A program made the position numbers and the translations under genes. Shown one piece after another: positions 13,101 to 28,100 of a stretch of DNA of 64,000 bases. The notes beneath the pieces are model-generated. The model made no database searches. It was given only the letters and a program-made list of their open reading frames with translations, and had not been told where the DNA came from. The stretch is from Apricaphanius iberus (taxonomy: Eukaryota; Chordata; Actinopteri; Cyprinodontiformes; Aphaniidae), in contig JAPXFQ010001795.1 of the NCBI GenBank assembly GCA_028564705.1, positions 310,001-374,000 on the forward strand, in the 5' to 3' direction. Numbering within the stretch: the stretch's first letter is position 1; every line of letters begins with the position of its first letter.

Positions 13101-16100
13101 GTCCCTGGATAAGCAGTAGAGAATGGATAGAAGGACTCTATAAAACAACATCTGTGGGTCATTTGCTGTTATGACTGACTGTTGGACCTTCTAGCTACTA
13201 TCTGTTAAACGATCCCTAAACTTGGGACCAAAGAAAGTCAAAAAAAGAAATACTTAGTCGACCTAAGTCCTGTCCTGCGCCACGGTTAGTTGACTACAAA
13301 TTTAAATAAATACGACACAATGAAAATATAGCAGTTAAAACTGCCAAATTGTTTATACAAGTTGTATATTCTTTGGTTTAACTTTTTGAAAGCCGATCTA
13401 GACATTTTAAAAACAAATTTAAAAAATCAAATAGCTTTTCAAAAACCAATCCTAATAATAATAATAATATATAACTGCTTATTAAAAGGAATAAAAATCA
13501 AGGAGAAAAATCAATGAAAATGTTGTTTTTGGTGAAAAAAAAAAGAAAATTGATCGAACAATGAGAATGTCAGTCCACCTAGACGCCATCGACTGATTAG
13601 TCAACAGAAGTTGACAGTCCTCATACGATCACTAATGCCTTTAAGTCCCAAAAATGCCATCCTATTGCAAATTGAGTCTCTAACACACCAATCACTGTGT
13701 CTTTTCACAAAATGCCTTGATCTGGTAAGCGTCCCCATCCCTGAAACACACAGTCTCCCCAAAAACTCTGTGTTCTTGTTGAATACACGCTGTTCTGTCA
13801 ACACATATTGCTGAGTCTCAACAAGTTCAGCAAAGAAGCTCTATGTAAACCGCTGGTGTCTGTGTATTTTTCCATGAGCATGGTGTAGTACAATGTGCCT
13901 GGCTGTGAATGTAGGACTAAAGTGCCCTGAGGGCCCCTAGGCCTGTGGCTGGGCACAGCGCCGGCCAGGCCAGGCCAGATTCAGGGAGAGAACCACAACT
14001 GGCAGCAGCTCAATCTTTCACACACATACATCAAAGCAACCTGACAGGATACACAAATCAACAGCTGCAGCACAAATCAGGGTCAAGCATGAGATGGCTT
14101 CTCAAACAGTCACACCAAAGAGTGATGAAGGGACAGAATAAAAAGGTACAGTCATTTTCCCCCAGCTCAATTTTAAATCATCTTAGGAAATAAAAGCCAA
14201 AATAAGTAAAAACAAAATTAGAGATGCACTTGACTGTTTTCTCATTCTACATAATAAGCATCAATCTTTTCTACTGTATGCAGCTCCTGCAGAAGGGGAA
14301 ACTATAATCTACAGTGTTTTGTCTTGTATGGCGTCCAGACAATATAGCATTTTGCAGCACCTTTCTGAACCACGTGGAACTCACTGGTTGGACCATCCCA
14401 TCTGTGGACTTTCCATTTTTAGCAGTGACACCACAAATTGCTGCATCATGTCTCTCACTGTGCACATTTTTCAGTCTTTGAAAAGTGACAGAGAATAAAC
14501 GTTTACATTTGGGAGAAGAGAAATAAAAAAAAAAGACAACAGCCATGGATTGCTTTATTAGTTTAGGCGTTGGACAAAAATGCATTTAGGTTTGCAGCCT
14601 TCCAGTTCGGTCTCGTCAATCTTTATAGATTTATTTACTCCGATATTCAGAAAATTGCTTTTCGCTCAATTAGGCCATTAGACTTGATAAAAAAAAATAA
14701 GTATAAACCTTGACAAAAGCATTAACTAGTGAAGACCGTTGGTTGTAGACTAATTCAGTTCTACAAGTTTGATTTGAGTATGGCTGCATAAGAGTAGTTA
14801 AAAAATTCTTGAGAAATCTTGTAAAAAAGTATAAAACAGCCTATGGTAGTTTACATGCCGTTTATATTTAACATTCATTAATACACTCCATGAAAATGGT
14901 CTCGGCACTACTTTAGAAGCCATTTACAGCCTTCCTTTTTTCTGCTCTTGGCCATACAACCAATCAGCATAAGCATTGCACCTAGGTTTTGCTGCTTTCC
15001 AAGCTTCATTTTCTGCAGAAAGTTATAGACATGAGATATATATATATATATATATATTTTTTTTTTTTTATTCAGCCAATTGCCAGACTTTCCATGGACT
15101 GTTATAAGTTAAGGGACACAAGAAGAATCTTTGGAGCTATTGGGAACTTTGTGTCCTGAGTAAAACTTTGTTGAACAACAGTGCAGGATAAAAAAACGGT
15201 TCTACTCACACTTTAAAAACGACCTCTTGATAAATGGTGTGGAAATCAGTCTGTTTTGAAAAGAGATCTCCATTTAAAGTGTCTAAATGTGACTGAAATA
15301 TTGCTGTGATTCTTCTGCTTAAATTACACGTCATAAAAGCTACAAGTCTCCTAATTTCAGTGTAAAATATATTACATATATTATTATATTATATATATAT
15401 GTTACTACATCCTCGTGTTTTTTTGTTTTTATACACCAGTATTCACATACTTTCAACATTTTTAAATGACACTACTCAGTTGCACATTTCTTTAAAACAG
15501 AGTATGTGATTTTTAACTGTGTAGTGCTTTGAAGGGTCAGATTTTTATTTTATTTTTTTTACCTTAGAATGAATAGTCATGCTTTTCTTTACCTTTAACC
15601 TGCTGCTGGTACACCTGAATTTACTATGATGTGACAGCAATCGTTTCTATTCTCACCCATTATTTATGCACAAACTCACACCTAAAGAGACCAATCAACC
15701 TAACAGTCATGGAGCATAACAGTTGTTTCTATTATACTCTGTAACTATTTGTACCGTCATGAACTTTGACATTTATTATTTACACAGAGTTGAGGTCTGA
15801 CGATGTTCAGAGCAGTAGCTCTTTTATCTTTGATCAAGCAACTTACTGAAAATTGTGTTTTGCATTTACTTTACCAAACAATTTTTTTATCATTGCACCG
15901 AAGTGGGTGGCTTGTTTTCTATATGCTGTTTATATTCTAACATGGAGTGTTAGAGTCTCGAATGTCTTGAGGCAACGGTACAGTGGTGGAGATAAAAACG
16001 CAACATCCAGAACAATGGCAGGTGAGGAAAAAAGAAAAAAAACAGACAGTGGTTTTTGGACAACTGTGCACAGATCACTTCGGGGGACAGTGACGCCAGT

Positions 16101-19100
16101 TGCACAGTCACTGTCCCCTCAGAGAAAACGTGAGGGACAGTACAATCTGTCATTATGCTACACCAGAGCTATATTTAGTCAGAGCTATCTTAAGGAAACT
16201 GTGTGGATTTATACTTCAAGGGCTGAAGTCAGAATGATCATCTTAAAATACTTTAATGGGTTCAGAAGAACTGTAAATAAACTGGAAATGTGCTGATTTC
16301 TAAATATGCCTTCATGTTTCAGACTAAAATACACAAGTTAAATTGCCCTTCTACTTAAACTTACTGAACATAATCACAATTGCTGCTTTCTGCTGACACA
16401 GTGAACAATGTCAAAACAGCAGGGAGAGCAAAATGTGCAAAACCTGCGAACAAGTCAGTTCAAGCTGCTTTTAATCGAAGGGCTTTGAAGCCCCCTGCAG
16501 GGATGTGAGAGTGTAATCTCTACAAACGTGATGATCAGGCAGGGAGTGGGCTGCTGGGAAAAAGCTTTTTTTTTTTTACTCGAACCTGAGAGGATGGTAC
16601 ATGTGAAGCATAGAATCTTATATTTTTACCTTCAACTTCTAAACTATTACAGTCTCACCTCAACGCAGATTGTTTTTCAAAGTTGGCAGAGTTTTGAAAA
16701 CACACCACAGCTACTGTGTGTACTTAATCAGCAGTGATACTTTGTTACATTACAAGGCAGAAATCAAAAGAATGGTGACTTGTTATCTCCGATTCAGTGA
16801 TTAAGGAGAACTTGATTGAGAAGAAACTGGGAATCATCCACCAAGGCTACTAGGCAGCGCTGTACACCAAGGAGTCTAAAACGGAGACAGGCACTTACAT
16901 TGGGTTTGTGCTCAGAATTTTGGCCAATATAGATGAATCGGACTCAAACAGGTTGAATCTGTTACTACACTGGTGTATGAAGAGCACCTCCTGTTAAGGG
17001 TACAAATATAGTAAGCACTGGGCTGTGTATTTTAAGGTATTCGGAATCATGGTGAAGGCGCTCCCACAGCCATATTTCCCAGGGCACAACCTCACATCAA
17101 TGACTCAAAACAATCTGCTGGGATTTCTTACATAGAAAACTTTTAACTGATTGGAATGTTTGTATAATTGCACTGAAATGATTTTTGTTGTAAAGTGCCT
17201 TATGACGACAGGATGACATCTGTTGAAAATTGTCGCTATACAAATAAATTGAATTGTGTGTCTAGAGTGATAAGCAGTGTTAGTTTTCTGTCAAACAAGA
17301 TATTAGTCAAATAGTACAATATGGCCTCATCTGACCAGAACACCTCATTCCACATGTTTATGTCCCTACACTGCTACTGTAGTTACAAATGCAAAAAACA
17401 AAACCTTCTTATAGCTCTTTTCAATGTCTTTCACCTTTCTTTCACATGAGCACCTCCACACTTCCTCCCTGACCTGTCTGTTCTGTTTCTTGGTCTTCAT
17501 TATGCATTTTGTTTACCAATGTTCTCATTAGGTGAGATAATTGCACTGATGTTTTAGTGGAATCAGAGTAAATGAGCTGAATAGAAATGTTCTATTTGTA
17601 AAAAAAAACACAAAAAAAAACATCCATAATTTTCTTTCTACTTCCCGATGATATACTACCTTTTGCTATTACGTAATATTCCAATAAAATGTCAGTATTA
17701 ATGCATTTTAGCCCTCTAAATAGACATAGAGTGGCTGCACATAAGTTGGTGCCAACTGTACCAGTTACTGTTCGTCAAACGTTTGATCCAAATCAAAAGA
17801 ACAGTAAATTAGGTTTGCATGGTTTGTTTGTGACTGAACGGAACAGACCTTAATTGTTGTTGTTGTGGCCAAAACAAGTTTAGCTTATCTACAGGCCAGA
17901 TCAAAGCAAAGCCAGCCCTGCATCGTCATTTAGAAAGCCAGTCATAACAGTGTACATCTCCACCCTGGTCCCTGACGTCTTCCTGCACAACAAATGTATC
18001 ATGTTATAGATGGAAGCAGGCTGGCACTGAGCCCTGCAGAGAGAAGCTGGCGTCTATATGTTGCACATGGATTCATGGTGTTTACATCCGACGCTGTCCG
18101 CTGAAACAGAAACACGAGGAGGGCAGGTCTTTCCTGAACACACCAATGCAAGCAAACATATATCTAACTGCACCATGCCTGCAGTGTTTATCTGTTATGG
18201 ATTTTAGTAGTGAGCTGGTATTCACGTTTCTCCTCTGAAGGTCTTGCCTGTTTCATTTGATCATTTTTGTAACGATCGTAACTATTGTTTTTCATTATTG
18301 TTATTTGGACCAACATCTCATTGGAAGATGTAATCATGGTGGACTGGGGCAATCAATCAGGCTAGGAATTTGATACCATCCCAGGCCACCACCAGTCAAT
18401 TCATGCAAAATATCAATAGTGAGTTAAATTGGGTGCTAGTGATCTAAGACTATCAAATAATTAAAGAAAGGCTCCAAATACACCCACCTGCAGCTTTATC
18501 TGTCTTATCCCTACAAAGTAAGTATTTCTGTTGTGCAGCAGTAACCTGTACTCAAATCGCATAAAATGAAATTCTATTTCAACTATGGCTGCCATGATTG
18601 GTCGATTCGTCACGACATTGTCGACAACCAAAACTGTCGACAATAAATGTATTTTTTAAAGCGTTTTTCCTCTTAAACTGTGGATGTACCTCTCACTGCT
18701 CTCTATATAGTGTATGTCTAAGGCTCTGTTTGCCTCTTTGCCCCTGACACACATGCTCAGCAGCAGGGATCCGAATCAGTCCTGGCGTAACACTGGAGAA
18801 GTTCAAACTGTCATGGCGAGCAGACAACGGAGCGGTAATGTTTAGGAGTATTTGATAAAAAATTGCGTAGAAGCATGTGTGATCTAAAACCGACAAGGTA
18901 GTACCTGCTTACCATGGCAGGCCGACAGTGATGCTCAGTAGGCTGACTGAACAAACTCTTTTAACCAGTAGGCTTTGCGTGATCTCTCTGGGGCATTCAT
19001 AGATCCATATAAATGTCTGAGTTTTTATATTTATCGCAGTTTTCCTCTTTTGTCACCAGCACCTGGATAGTGGCTGGTTCCGACCTGTTCAAAGCAGACA

Positions 19101-22100
19101 GCGTAGCGCTGCTGCTGTCTACAAGAAATCAAAGCATAGGTGAAAGGTCACAGAGGAGTGCACATAGCCGGGTCATTTATTTTCCTTTATGGCAGCAGCC
19201 CAATACCCCGTTTGTCTTATGGATGCAAAAAACTGAAAAGTCTGAACAAAGTGAGAGTTTATTAAATTAAACATTTTAATTATTACTTGTATAGAAATAC
19301 GTAACATTAACAGTAGTGATTGTGATTTTAATTCGCTAAGCACGTCATGTGTGTGCTGTAATACAATTTTTTAAAAATATTTATTTCCTATATGTTGAAT
19401 AAGTGACCATTTTAACTGTTAGTATTTTAGATAGCAAATAATACTTACAGAAAACCCGTCCTGCTGGAAGCTAATGATGTATATATTTGAGCAGCTTCTG
19501 CGCTAAGATACAATTTATCGGTGAACCGATTATTCGACTAATCTGCAAAATATTAGATATCTAATCTTCCCTTCTTATCTAAAATTCTTGAGAAAATAGT
19601 TGCACACCAGATTTGTGAGCATTTAAACAATAATGAGCTGTTTGAGAAGTTTCAGTCAGGCTTTAGAGCTCATCATAGCACTGAAACAGCTCTGGTGAAG
19701 GTTACTAATGATATTCTCATAGCCTCAGACAATGGACTGGTGACCATTCTGGTCCTGTTAGATCTCAGTGCTGCCTTTGACACTGTTGATCACAATATTC
19801 TCATACAAAGGCTTCAAAATGTCTGTATAATAGGAACAGCCCTAGGCTGGTTTAAATCTTATTTGTCCAACAGATTTCAGTTTGTTCAGGTAAATGATAA
19901 ATCTTCCTCAACCTCAATAGTTACTTGCGGAGTACCACAGGGTTCATTGCTTGGGACGATCCTTTTTACTATATATATGCTTCCTATTGGTAAAATCATT
20001 AGGCAGCATGGGATAAATTTCCATTGTTATACAGATGACACACAACTATATCTATCCATAAATCCTGATGAATCCAATCAGTTAGGTAGACTACAAGCAT
20101 GTCTGGAAGACATAAAAGCTTGGATGACTCTAAACTTCTTGCTTCTGAATTCTGATAAAACAGAAGTTGTCGTCTTTGGACCAGAAGCTCTGAAAAAGAA
20201 ACTACTTAGTCAACCCTTCACCTAGACGGCATTAAATTAGCCTCCAGTAATAAAGCAAAAAACCTCGGTGTCATTTTTGACCAAGATATGTCATTTAAAT
20301 CTCACATTAAAGAAGTCTGTAGGATTTCCTTTTTTCACCTTAGGAATATTGCAAAAATTAGAGACATCCTGTCCAGGAGTGATGGTGAATAACTAGTCCA
20401 TGCCTTTGTTACTTCAAGGCTGGATTACTGTAACTGTCTATTATCAGGTAGTCCACAGAAAACAATTAAAAGTCTTCAGTTAGTTCAAAATGCTGCTGCT
20501 AGGATTCTGATGAATATTAAAAGAGGAGATCACATTTCCCCTGTTTTAGCTTCTCTTCACTGGCTCCCAGTAAAATCTAGAATAGAATTCAAGATCCTCC
20601 TTCTGACATATAAAGCCCTTAATAATCTAGCTCCGTCATACATAAGAGACCTGATTGTTCCATATGTTCCTAACAGAGCACTTCGCTCTCAGACTGCAGG
20701 TCTACTGGTGGTTCCTAGGATTTCTAAAAGTAGAATGGGTGGCAGATCTTTCAGCTATCAGGCTCCCCTCCTATGGAACCAGCTCCCAGGGTTGGTTTGT
20801 GAAGCAGACAATTTGTCTATCTTTAAAATTAGGCTTAAAACCTTCCTCTTTGACAAAGCTTACAGTTAGAGACAGGTTAATAGGTAGTTAGAGACAGGTT
20901 AGACAGGTAGCTATGTAGAGACAGGTTAATGTTAGTAGTCAGGCAGAGTGTCAAAAGCTAGGAAGAGATAAGAAAAGGTAGAGTAGCTAGGTAGAGATAG
21001 ATTAATGTAAGCCAGGTATAAAGTGTTAGTAGCTAGGAGACAGGTTAATGTTAGTAGCTATGCTGCTTTAGGCTAGGCTGTTCGAGGACATTATTAGAGT
21101 CAGTTCCTACTTTCTCTCCTACTTCTCCCCAACTATATGATGTGCTGTCTGTTCAAGCGCTAACCTGCTTTCTCTTAGTCTCTTCCTACAGTAGGTGCTC
21201 CTGACCGCCCTGCTTGATGACCCTGACTAAGATGGCGTTGCAGTGACGGAAAGTTCTCCACGTCCTGCAACAAACTTCTGCATCAGTTGTGTTGTTCTTT
21301 CTGTGTCTCTGTTCTGTATCTCTGTTCTGTATCTCTGTTCTGTATTCTCCAAGCCACAGACGGTCTCTGCAGATGACCGCTTGTGCTGAGCCTGTTTCTG
21401 CCGGAGGTTTCTTCCTGTTAAAAGGGAGTTTTTCCTCTCCACTGTTGCTTCATGCTTGCTCAGTGTGAGGGATTGCTGAGAATTACACGACGCAATCTTC
21501 TGTGGTTCTCTAATTTCTACATTAAACATTGTATTGTAATAACTCTTTTTGTAAAGTGCCTTGAGATGACATCTGTTGTGAAACGGCGTTATATAAATAA
21601 ACTGAATTTAATTTAATTATTAAAATAATCGTTTGTGGCAGCCCTAATTTAAACGACTGGTATACTGGTATATTTGCACATTTAACAGTGTAGTAGATTA
21701 AATAAAATAAGTTACATCATCTACCTAAATTTGAGATTAGAGTGGCACTACTTCAACATATCTTTACCCAAGTAAAATTAAAAAGTAGCTGTCCCAAAAA
21801 ATTACCTGAGTAAGAGTAGAAAAGTATTTGGTAAAAAACTACTTACTGAGTAACATCTGATCTAATTAATTTTCTAAATTATGTCAAACAGACAAATATA
21901 TAAAGTTATAAGAAAATTCTTCTATTTTAAAGATTGAATAAAAAAGATACAAATAAACAACATAATTATCTCATAATGAATTCTAAGCAGAAGAAATACA
22001 TTTCTACATAATTAGTTTCAATATAATACCAATACTTAGAGTAGGTAATGAATAAATGTATCTTAGAACAATGTGAAAAGTACGTTCAGTGAGACTTTAT

Positions 22101-25100
22101 GGTGTTTTAGAAATTCACTTGACCTCAAACTGCAACAACGTCAACAGAAGATGATTACATTAAGGATCTCCTTTAATAAACTGTCGGTGTCTCTCTGCGC
22201 CAGGTGTACTTTTGGTTAAAATATGTTTGTTCTTCATTCAGGGAATGTACTCACAGAAGGTAGAGTATCCAGAAATTTTACTCAAGTTAGAGTAGCCATA
22301 CTTCATTATAATATTCCTTAAGTAAAAAATAAGACATAGCAAAACTACTCTTTAAAGCAGATTTGTTTCCCAAAACGTTACTTAAGTAAATTTAACTTTA
22401 AACACCCACAGAAAATATAACTTAAAATAATCTAGATATGTAAAGTTCAGTGCATACTGATCATCATAAGTGAAACACTAATTATTGTAAAAGCATCAGC
22501 TGCATGTTTGGTCTGTAATTATATTGTACCTGAAGGTTGCTGTTCTGATTCATCACCACTACTGTCCACCACTGCTGTGACTGCAGGAGCTCTTGCAGTA
22601 CTTGTACTGCTGACAGTGCTGACACTGCTCCTTTCTAAGTTTTTGTACGGAAAAATCAAAAAGCCACCCATAATATCCAGCTGTTCAGTTCAGTAATTGA
22701 CCATTTTTTAATGCATTTGGCTATCTTCATGTAAAAAACAAATGTTCATAATCTCAATGGGATTTTACATGTTTTAACAAAATAACACACCTTAATTTTT
22801 TTAGACTATAATGCACTACATTTTTCACCCACTTTGGACCCTACATCCTATAAAACTATACGTCTGATATATATATATATATATTTTTTTTTTACAGGCT
22901 AATGGCCTATGGGGGACACTATAGGAGGAAGCGCAACAGTAATAATTTTGTGGGGAAAGGTTATGCGCTAAAGAAGACACTACCAGTAGTTTTCCTGCAA
23001 ACTACATCATGATAAAAAACACATGAAGAAATGCATTTAATGCAGCTTTTAAGTGAAAGGCAAACAGAGCTACCGCTCATAAGTTTGATATTAATTAATC
23101 AATAGTGAAACATTGGTGGTTGAGGCAGTGGAATAAATAAAGTCAAAGAACGTACAGACAGCTAAAGATAGCAACTAATGACTTTTTTTTTTTCGTAGGC
23201 AACAGTGCGTTGTATTTTCAAACCAGAAATGTTACTGTGGTGCTGTGTTGATGGTGCACTCCCTGCCACTTTTTAGCCAGAGAATGAAGAAAAACAAATC
23301 AGGTCTTAAATTGATTGGTGCGTTCACACTAGGGCTGATTATTTGGATCATCGATGAATCGGATGGGGTCTCGACTCGATTAATCGACAAATCGGATTAG
23401 CAGGAAAAAAATTTTTTTTAAGTTCTCTGGAAACGTTTTTTCTCTTCATCCTTCACTTTATTTAACAACTGAATATTATTAGAAAACAGTTCAATAGCAT
23501 GCAAAAACACACGCTATCACCTCAAATGTCTTACAGCTGTTGAAATATTACATAAACAATAAATGAAAAATGGTTTTTAATGGCAATGCTTCATCAAAGT
23601 GTGGTAAGGATAAATGTGCCATATTACCAACATAAAAAATGTATGTTTGTTGCTTAAAAGTGGCCTGAGGCAATAGAAACATAACAAATTAACATTAAAA
23701 TCTAAATCAAAACATCACAACCTGCTCCCACCTCAGATATCCTACTACAGCTGTTGAAATATCAAATAATAAAGAATAATAGTTTTAAATGGCTTTGCTT
23801 TATCGAAGTTCTTTAAGGACAAATTTGGCAGAAATCAACATAAAAACAAGCAGCACAATAAGCCATATCAGTATTGTGACACCCAGTTCGACTGTGAACA
23901 GCGTTTGCATGTGTGTGTTTTCCTTAATACAGAGCCTATTAAAGCCTCTTAAAGGCTGTTTTTTCAAGTATACCCGGTCCTCGTTGTGTTGTGATTGGCT
24001 TTATAAGTGGTAGTTACCAAATTAAAAGGTGGAGAATGCAAAACGAACCCTTGTATGAATGATACCGACCCCCGTAATGAACCACCATTTATTTTATATA
24101 CATTACATACAGAAAAGGATCCGAATGGACGTGTGAGGTGGATAAACGAGGTAAGAAATGGGTGATTAAACATGTTAATTGTTCGATATTTCTGTTGATT
24201 GTCTAGATCTAATATAGTCGTTAGCACGCAGGATCCGCATAGCCAACTGCTGGAAATCGATGTGAAGGATTAATGTTTAGAGCATCACAGCCTTATCCGG
24301 GCTCCTACTGCTTCTAACATGTAAAAATCCCATTCAAAAATACAAATTGTAAGAGTTTAAAAGCACGACGAAAGCTAAGAAGCTACATGCTAGCCATAGC
24401 ATGTATATTTAACAAGCAAGGAAATACCTGCGATAGGATGATACAGCACATCTTGACTCCATGAGCTCTGGGATGAAAAGTAGCTGAGACCACTTCTGCG
24501 TAACAACATTCCCTTCTTCCCAGCCATCTAACAGCATTTATAGGTCCAGGATTGTCACTCCATGTAATGTTAACAAGCCTGGTATAATCAGCCTGGAATA
24601 CGCCACTTTCCTCTTCTTCCATCAAAAACAATCAGCAGTTTCTGCACTGTAGCTACACACGCTGGCGCACATAGTTCTTTTTAATGCTTCGTGGACAAAG
24701 GCAGCGCTCTACGGCAAACATGTTTCTAGTTTGTCGGCTTTCCACCGTTCAAAATTATCAATTTTGAAACTTTCGCTATCTGTATTTGTGTTTGCTTATG
24801 GCAGTTTGGGGTCCAAAACCCCAGAATGCATTGCATGCATCGCAATACCGTTATTGCTTATAGGTATAAACATTTTCTTCACAGTCAACGTCTTAGTTAT
24901 ACCTGCTCCTGCAATGCTCGGGTTTAGCCTAAACCTTCGTGACAAGTTGTTTGCGTTGACTGTTAAATAAAGGTTATGCAAAAAAAAGAAGAAAAAAAAA
25001 GTTGTGCGACTGGTGACCAGATTAGACCTCGTATTCACACTACACAACGAATTGATGACGAAATTTGTTGCCAACACTTTTTATCATCAAATTTTATTGA

Positions 25101-28100
25101 TTTTATCAATTCAGTTTTGCAGCCCTAGTTCACACAGCCCAAAACGTCAACATCCAGAATGGCAAGATTATATGTTAAGTCTATGATGGAGGCCGTCAGA
25201 GTCTCCATAGTTCTTTGTGTGCTTTGGCAATGGTAATTTTTGAAAGTTTTGTTGCTTTCCAAGCTTCAAAGTGGGAAAAGCTAGCAACGCAGGAGTTGAG
25301 CTAGCTGAACTTTTGGCACTGTCCCCTGAACGTCAACCAATCAGAGCGTCGCACTGTAGTGACGTCGCCTGACACCAACGTTGCCTAGCCACCCACGATA
25401 CGGCATTATTTAAAACATTCGGCAGCAAAAGCCGGCGCGCTTTGCAACCTTCAGCCATAAAAATGTACAGGGGTCAAACTAGTCTCTTTGAGAGTGCGTT
25501 TGGTGTGAATGCACCAACAAAGTAAAAAAACCTTCCTTGTACTGTCTTTCTGTGTAAATATCTCATGTTCCAACATGAAAACGTGTGGCGTATTTTCAGT
25601 TGCGGAGTATATATATTTACAAAAATTATCTTCTTTTAAACTTTTTGCTGGCGCAAGTGTCCTCAATAGTCTGAAAATTACTGTTATTTCAATATTCCTA
25701 TCATGAATTTTTTGTGTCTATGCAGTTAATATATTCTAAGATTTGTAATATATGTTGTTACAACTTAAAAATTTTGTTTTATTAAGTTAGTTTTAGTTAG
25801 CAAATGAGCTAACCTCCTCATTGAGCTAGCCGTTTTGGATGGTTGTAGTCTGCTCCACCTTTCGTCTTGGCCTATTAATCTTGAACCATTTTGCCTCTAC
25901 TAAATGTAGCTAAAGGTGCGGGAGGAAGGGGGCCTGTTTCTCGTACTTTGACAGACATGCTCACAAAAAGAGAGGAGGGTGTGTGTTTGTGCTCAACCTT
26001 GCTGGATTCCCTAATGAGCTGCACAATTAATTTTTTAAATTCAAAAATCAAGCACACCCGATCTGACCATCAGCAATCACCATGTGGGCCAGTATGGTGA
26101 CCACGCCACTGGGAAATGTCCCAGACCTCCCAATGGCCAGTCCACCACTTCCATTAAACTTGACTTCCATTAAACTTGTCCACATTTTGCCACTTTACAA
26201 CCACAGACATCAAGTGGATCAGAATTTTCATGAGAAATAAAAATAATCCAAGGGTTTTTTATTTTTAAAAGATTTCTTTTTTTTAAGTCTGACAAATGTG
26301 CTATTCATCTGTGCTTAGTCCCCTTTACTTGCATTCCCGTAAATATAATCAAGTGCATCTAATTTCTTCAGAAGTCTCTGTATATATACACAGCTGGGAA
26401 ATTTTATAGGATGGTGGAAAGATAATTCAAATATTTGATTCAGCTGTGTTGGAACCGGGATGCAACCAAAAACACTAGTCAAGCTTGAACTGCTCCCAGT
26501 AGTTTGTTTTTACTTGATAGTTGCGGGCATAAAAAGTTGCAATTTATGGGTTGGATCCAAGCAAATAACAGCGACTGTAACACAGCAATAAGGCTGGATA
26601 GAGCTCACATATAGAAGTTCCTTTTAAAGACAACGATTCTTGGATTTCAAAGGCTTTGCTGTGGCTGAATTAAACTACAAACAAAGGCATCAAATTAACT
26701 CAACTTGCCACTTTACAGACTAATTTAGACCAATGGCTTGTGGCACAGATGACTTCAGTGTCTATTTTAAACCTTTATGAAGTCATAAAAACATGGATAC
26801 AGTTGCCATGTCAACATGCAAAAGACCGTGTGCGTGCTCACTGCTCAACAATGACTTCTGAGCAGACTGCGGGTGCGTGATGTATAGACAAAACAACAAC
26901 AATTACTACTTAAGTTAGGATCACAATATAATACAGTGATAATTATTATTTTGCTCTTCTGCAGAGCACCCATTGATAATCTGGTAACAAGAAAAGCCTG
27001 AACACTTTAATCCAAATGCTTAAAGAGAACCCAAATGTTGGACATAAATGTTTAAGTGGAAAGTCTAGCTATAAACCACCGCTGTTACGGTCTAAAATCT
27101 GCACACCCAGAAAGCAGCTATCACATCCAGGGAGCTCTGAGCTCCACAGAGGCAGAGGTTCATTTTGCAGAGGATGCTGAGGTGAAGTGGTCAGACACAC
27201 GCTGGATTTGATGAAAGCATTTGGGGATTTTTTTGCAGACTAATGGCATGTTTGCAATGGAAGTTCAGTCTTATTTTGGATTTGGTGGATCACCCTGAAA
27301 ACCAAGGCACCAAGGCAGTCCCCGTTCTCAGTAAAAACAAACAAAATAAAACTGTAGGAATTTATTTCTGTTTTTCAGCTGAAAGCAAGAAGATTTGTTT
27401 GCACCCAAGCGACAAAATTAGTTAAATCTTCATTTCAATGATTTTAAACAACTATAGGCTCTTCGGGGGGAATTTATCAGATCTTTTTCATGTGCAAAAA
27501 TGTGTTGGCCTGTTTCTCTCAGCCACCATGTCTTCATACATAATCGGCCCTTTTAAAGAGTAAATAAACCCCAAAAGAACTTCTTTTGGTAATTTATTAT
27601 AAACTGTATAAATGGGTCTTTTCCACTGAAATCTTTCAGTTTCAGGACGTTTTTTGACTTTTTCGTGTTAACTTGTTAAATTCTATATTTTTTGGTCTAA
27701 AAATGTCTTAGTGCTTTTCTTTTCCCTCTTTTTCAATTTTGGGGGAATTTTTGTAAAGAAATTATATATATATAATAATAAATAATGAACGAAGCGGAGG
27801 ACGGTTGCTTCCGCGAAGTCCATTTTCTGATAATGGACACCTCGAAGGGCATTATCCCGCTTATACCATGGTCACTTACGAAAGAAAGACATATTATATA
27901 TATATTAATCAATTAGTAATACTTTAATGTGTTTTAGAGTTAAAATAGCGAGTTTTTTTTATATAAGTCGAGCGCACTATTTAATATCTCCCGTATACAG
28001 GTGTTGCCAAGCAACGTAGCCAGAGCGAGCCGACCGCAGCGATTTATCAGTGAGGGGAAGCGAGATGATGGCTTTACCTTACATTACGTGATACAAAATA

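Larger units (their letters stand above)
18584..21646. mobile_element. hAT-like non-autonomous element, split by an L2 LINE
   Basis: The left end TATGGCTGCCATGATTGGTC and the right end (minus strand) TAGGGCTGCCACAAACGATT form terminal inverted repeats. Flanks are ATTTCAAC (18576-18583) and ATTTAAAC (21647-21654), 7 of 8 bases matching, as expected for an old 8-bp hAT duplication. GTCGACAACCAAAACTGTCGAC near 18620 and CGATTATTCGACTAAT near 19530 are typical sub-terminal motifs. An L2-like LINE (19560-21615) sits inside it. Confidence 0.7.

Noticed and set aside
15853..16296. 147-codon plus-strand open frame
   Set aside because: No recognised domain, it crosses a hairpin and poly-A-rich stretch, and nothing suggests exons.
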